DNA of 64,000 nucleotides from an uncultured Clostridium sp. (GTDB taxonomy: Bacteria > Bacillota > Clostridia > Clostridiales > Clostridiaceae). The stretch spans positions 6,377 through 70,376 of the forward strand of contig NZ_CALEVF010000040.1 of NCBI RefSeq assembly GCF_937920395.1, in the 5' to 3' direction. Made by a program: the position numbers and the translations under genes. Below are positions 61,578 through 64,000 of the stretch, piece after piece; position 1 is the stretch's first letter, and each line of letters opens with the position of its first letter. The notes beneath the pieces are model-generated. The model did not search any database, was not told the DNA's origin, and saw only the letters and a program-made list of their open reading frames with translations.

Positions 61578-62072
61578 ATGAAATATTATGGAAAAACTTC
61601 TTTATCATCTTTATTAAAAGTAATGTTAGATGTTTTAATTGTTACAGGTTTTGTTGTATATTTATTTATACTTAGAAAAGCATTGATAATTGAACAATAG
61701 AACTTACTTGATCCTAAAAATATTATTACATTTATTCTATTTATCTTAGGTGGTTTTGCATTACTTTGCATAATGTATTATCTTAGATGTATTATGAATT
61801 CATTAGTTAAAATAACGCCATTTATATGGGGAAATGTTAAGAGTCTAAGAAATGTTGCTATTTCGTGTTTTACAGTTTCGGGTTGTTATGTGGTCAATTT
61901 TTTTATTAACAATCAATTTCTGAATTTTAAATTAATAGAAATTGATGTGACGGGTATACACACAGATATTGAGTTTATAATTTTTTTCTTTGCAGGCTGT
62001 TTTACGGCGATTCTTTCTAAGGTTTTTAAGCAAGCGATTGAAGTTAAAGAAGAAAATGACTTAACAATATAG
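61578..62072 (+). pseudogene. DUF2975 membrane protein gene interrupted by in-frame TAG
   Basis: From ATG 61578 (GGAGG 8 nt upstream) the frame runs 40 codons (KYYGKTSLSSLLKVML onward to IIEQ), meets TAG at 61698-61700, and continues without another stop for 123 codons to 62072. The product ignoring TAG has four membrane helices and ends FFFAGCFTAILSKVFKQAIEVKEEN, the DUF2975 pattern. The partner XRE gene follows, as in YoaS-YozG pairs. It is either a recent nonsense mutation, a readthrough, or a sequencing error. The second half could be translated from ATG 61773. Confidence 0.75.
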
Positions 62073-62108
62073 ATATTAACGATATAAGAATAAATTGAGG
62101 TGAAATAC

Positions 62109-62336
62109 ATGGCAATAATAGTGAATCTAGATGTAATGATGGCAAAAAGGAAGGTTAATTTATCAGACCTTGCAATTAGAGTGGGGATAACAAATTCAAA
62201 TTTATCTATACTAAAAACCAATAAAGCAAAAGCTATAAGATTCTCAACCCTTGAGGCTATTTGTAGTGAACTTCAATGTCAACCAGGTGATATCTTAGAA
62301 TTCAGAGGTGACGAATATATTAAACCAAATAAATAA
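62109..62336 (+). CDS. XRE-family regulator (YozG-like)
   Basis: 75 residues making a single Cro/C1-type helix-turn-helix (LSDLAIRVGITNSNLSILKT) with the end CQPGDILEF that is typical of YozG-type regulators paired with DUF2975 proteins. GAGGTGA is spaced 5 nt from ATG 62109. It lies 36 bp after the interrupted DUF2975 gene and is intact. Confidence 0.9.
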   Translation: MAIIVNLDVMMAKRKVNLSDLAIRVGITNSNLSILKTNKAKAIRFSTLEAICSELQCQPGDILEFRGDEYIKPNK

Positions 62337-62337
62337 A

Positions 62338-62385
62338 GTACCTAGTAGAGTTTTACACTTTTTAAAGTGTCTATTCTATAGGTAC
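62338..62385. terminator. imperfect terminator hairpin
   Basis: Outer GTACCT/AGGTAC and inner ACACTTT/AAAGTGT arms form an imperfect hairpin between convergent genes. Confidence 0.5.
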
Positions 62386-62392
62386 CAAAGCA

Positions 62393-63850
62393 TTAATATC
62401 TGTCTGCTAATATATCCTTACTTACTGTGCGTAGTCTTCCTTTTATAGGTGTAGTCTGAAGCGCTTCGAACACCAACTCACCTTTATTATTTAATATCTC
62501 TACAAAAGTAGATATATCGATTATATTGATGATTCCTATGTCGTCTTTAGTCATTCCGCGAATGCTACAAAGGGTGCCTACAATATCCGTTGCTCTCATC
62601 TTTGTCTTTTTACCTGCATTAATGTGTAATTTCATAATTTCTTTACTAAGTTCTGCTCCTTTTGATTCTTTAACAACAGGTCTTGTATCCATTTTATTAA
62701 TAAATTCTTCTTTTGAATTATTTATGATTTCAGATTCAGGTCTTTCTTTTAAAGGAATTTCTTTGCCAATATACTGCTCTATATCATACAAAAACCTATC
62801 ATCACGATTTGTTACAAAAGTAATAGCATGACCCATCTTACCTATACGACCAGTTCTTCCTATTCGGTGTACATAACTTTCCTTGTCCTCTGGAATATCA
62901 TAATTAATTACAAGCGTAATATTATCAATATCTATACCACGAGCTGCAACATCTGTAGCTACGAGGTATCTAAAATAACCCTTTTTAAAATCATTCATTA
63001 CTCTTAATCTATCACTTTGTTCCATCCCGCCATGTATCTTTTTACAAGTATATTCAAGATCGAGTAAGTCATTGTAAACTGAATCTACCTTCACTTTAGT
63101 ATTACAAAATATAATACAACTATCTGGGTTTTCAACAGTAGTTAAATCGCTTAAAAGATCTATTTTATCAAATTCATGTATGTTATATCTCTCTTGACAT
63201 ATATTATCAGATGATTTATTTTCATCCTCAATTTCTATATATGTAGGATCTTTCATGTATCTATTGCATAAACTATGTATGTCTTTTGGCATTGTAGCTG
63301 ATAATAGCATAGTCACACGGTCTTTTGATAATTCACTTAATATCGATTCTATTTGATCTACAAATCCCATATTAAGCATTTCATCTGCTTCATCTATTAC
63401 AAGATATTTTATATCAGATGTATCAAAGGTACCTTTTTCTATATGATCCATAATACGACCAGGTGTGCCAACTACTACATGTGTTTTTTGCTTAAGTTCT
63501 TTTTTTTGATCATTAAAAGGCGACTTTCCATAAACAGCGCATACTTTAAGTCTTTTAAACCTACCTATATTAAAAATATCTTCTTTGACTTGGATAGCAA
63601 GCTCTCTTGTTGGCGTTATTACTAATGCCTGAGGTTTATTTTCTTCCCAATCCACTAACTGGCAAATAGGAATGGCATATGCTGCAGTTTTTCCACTTCC
63701 GGTTTTAGATTTTACTACCACATCTCTTTGCGCAAGCACTACAGGTATAACCTGTTTTTGAACATTCGTAAAATCTTTATAATTTAGCAAACTAATTGCT
63801 TTTAATAATTCACTGCTTAAATTATACTCATTAAGGCTTTTATTTATCAT
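62393..63850 (-). CDS. dbpA: DEAD-box RNA helicase, DbpA/YxiN-like
   Basis: 485 residues. Two RecA domains carry Walker A SKTGSGKT, PTRELA, DEAD (VIDEADEML), SAT (LLSATMP), ARGIDI and HRIGRTGR. The C-terminal about 75 residues (from MRATDIVGTLCSI to GRLRTVSKDILADRY) match the DbpA RNA-binding domain that targets 23S rRNA hairpin 92, so a role in large-subunit assembly is likely. GGGAGATGA precedes the ATG. The 150 bp to the window edge hold its promoter region only. Confidence 0.93.
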   Translation of the reverse strand: MINKSLNEYNLSSELLKAISLLNYKDFTNVQKQVIPVVLAQRDVVVKSKTGSGKTAAYAIPICQLVDWEENKPQALVITPTRELAIQVKEDIFNIGRFKRLKVCAVYGKSPFNDQKKELKQKTHVVVGTPGRIMDHIEKGTFDTSDIKYLVIDEADEMLNMGFVDQIESILSELSKDRVTMLLSATMPKDIHSLCNRYMKDPTYIEIEDENKSSDNICQERYNIHEFDKIDLLSDLTTVENPDSCIIFCNTKVKVDSVYNDLLDLEYTCKKIHGGMEQSDRLRVMNDFKKGYFRYLVATDVAARGIDIDNITLVINYDIPEDKESYVHRIGRTGRIGKMGHAITFVTNRDDRFLYDIEQYIGKEIPLKERPESEIINNSKEEFINKMDTRPVVKESKGAELSKEIMKLHINAGKKTKMRATDIVGTLCSIRGMTKDDIGIINIIDISTFVEILNNKGELVFEALQTTPIKGRLRTVSKDILADRY

Positions 63851-64000
63851 TCAATCATCTCCCAATATATATACTAACCTTTTTATTATATCACACCCAT
63901 GAAATTCTATTATAAATACAGTATAGGGTGTATTAATGCTTATTATTGACAATATAAATATATAGTGCTAACATACTAGCTATACAAACTAAAGTAATTT

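Overview
This 64 kb window is AT-rich, densely coded DNA from an anaerobic, spore-forming Firmicute. Gene content points to Clostridium in the broad sense: spo0A and spoIIP (sporulation), hydF ([FeFe]-hydrogenase maturation), class III ribonucleotide reductase nrdDG, thiolase, rubrerythrin, pssA and many AGGAGG-type ribosome sites. The species cannot be fixed from sequence alone. I saw no rRNA or tRNA gene, CRISPR array, prophage or intact insertion sequence.

Layout. 1-4.6 kb: end of arcA, an MltG-like enzyme, then nrdG and nrdD (minus strand) behind a cobalamin riboswitch with its own terminator. 4.7-9.2 kb: spo0A with 0A boxes and a sigma-H promoter, a PAS-type sigma-54 activator, and thiolase with a textbook -24/-12 promoter and two upstream palindromes. 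9.2-16.5 kb: pssA, a deacetylase, hydF, a CopZ-like protein, a phosphodiesterase, an unrecognised possible nuclease-fold protein, a 2-hydroxyacid dehydrogenase homologue lacking two catalytic residues, and a YgeY-like hydrolase. 16.6-26.4 kb: alpha-amylase, a LysR regulator divergent from a sirohaem reductase, a KimA-like K+ transporter, membrane proteins and a ZIP transporter.

26.5-32.8 kb: a copper locus (csoR-copA-copZ) flanked by decay. One side holds a broken cell-wall hydrolase gene. The other holds a minus-strand operon reduced to fragments of a polyprenyl synthase, polyferredoxin, UbiA, CPBP protease and UbiE, with only a FixH-like protein intact; it looks like a lost quinone/electron-transfer module. 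Upstream of it lies a large hairpin with alternative pairings.

33-46 kb: two OmpR-type two-component systems and an envelope cluster: PAP2 phosphatase, a DedA protein fused to a degenerate PAP2 domain, a heterodimeric ABC exporter, a second DedA protein and a phosphodiester glycosidase. The PAP2 and second DedA promoters share the same tandem TTTTAAT repeats (11-bp period, same distance to the -10), which suggests one response regulator controls undecaprenyl-phosphate recycling.

46-64 kb: rubrerythrin, lrgAB, two unusual putative surface proteins, oleate hydratase, a soluble TPR-GAF-GGDEF protein, a three-gene acyl-CoA-dehydratase-activase-like set, an MBL hydrolase, an alpha/beta hydrolase, a pentapeptide-repeat protein, spoIIP, a DUF2975 gene broken by an in-frame TAG beside its XRE partner, and a DbpA-like RNA helicase. 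The best leads for new biology are the DedA/PAP2 regulon, the orphan activase trio, the sigma-54 thiolase switch and the B12-controlled class III reductase.
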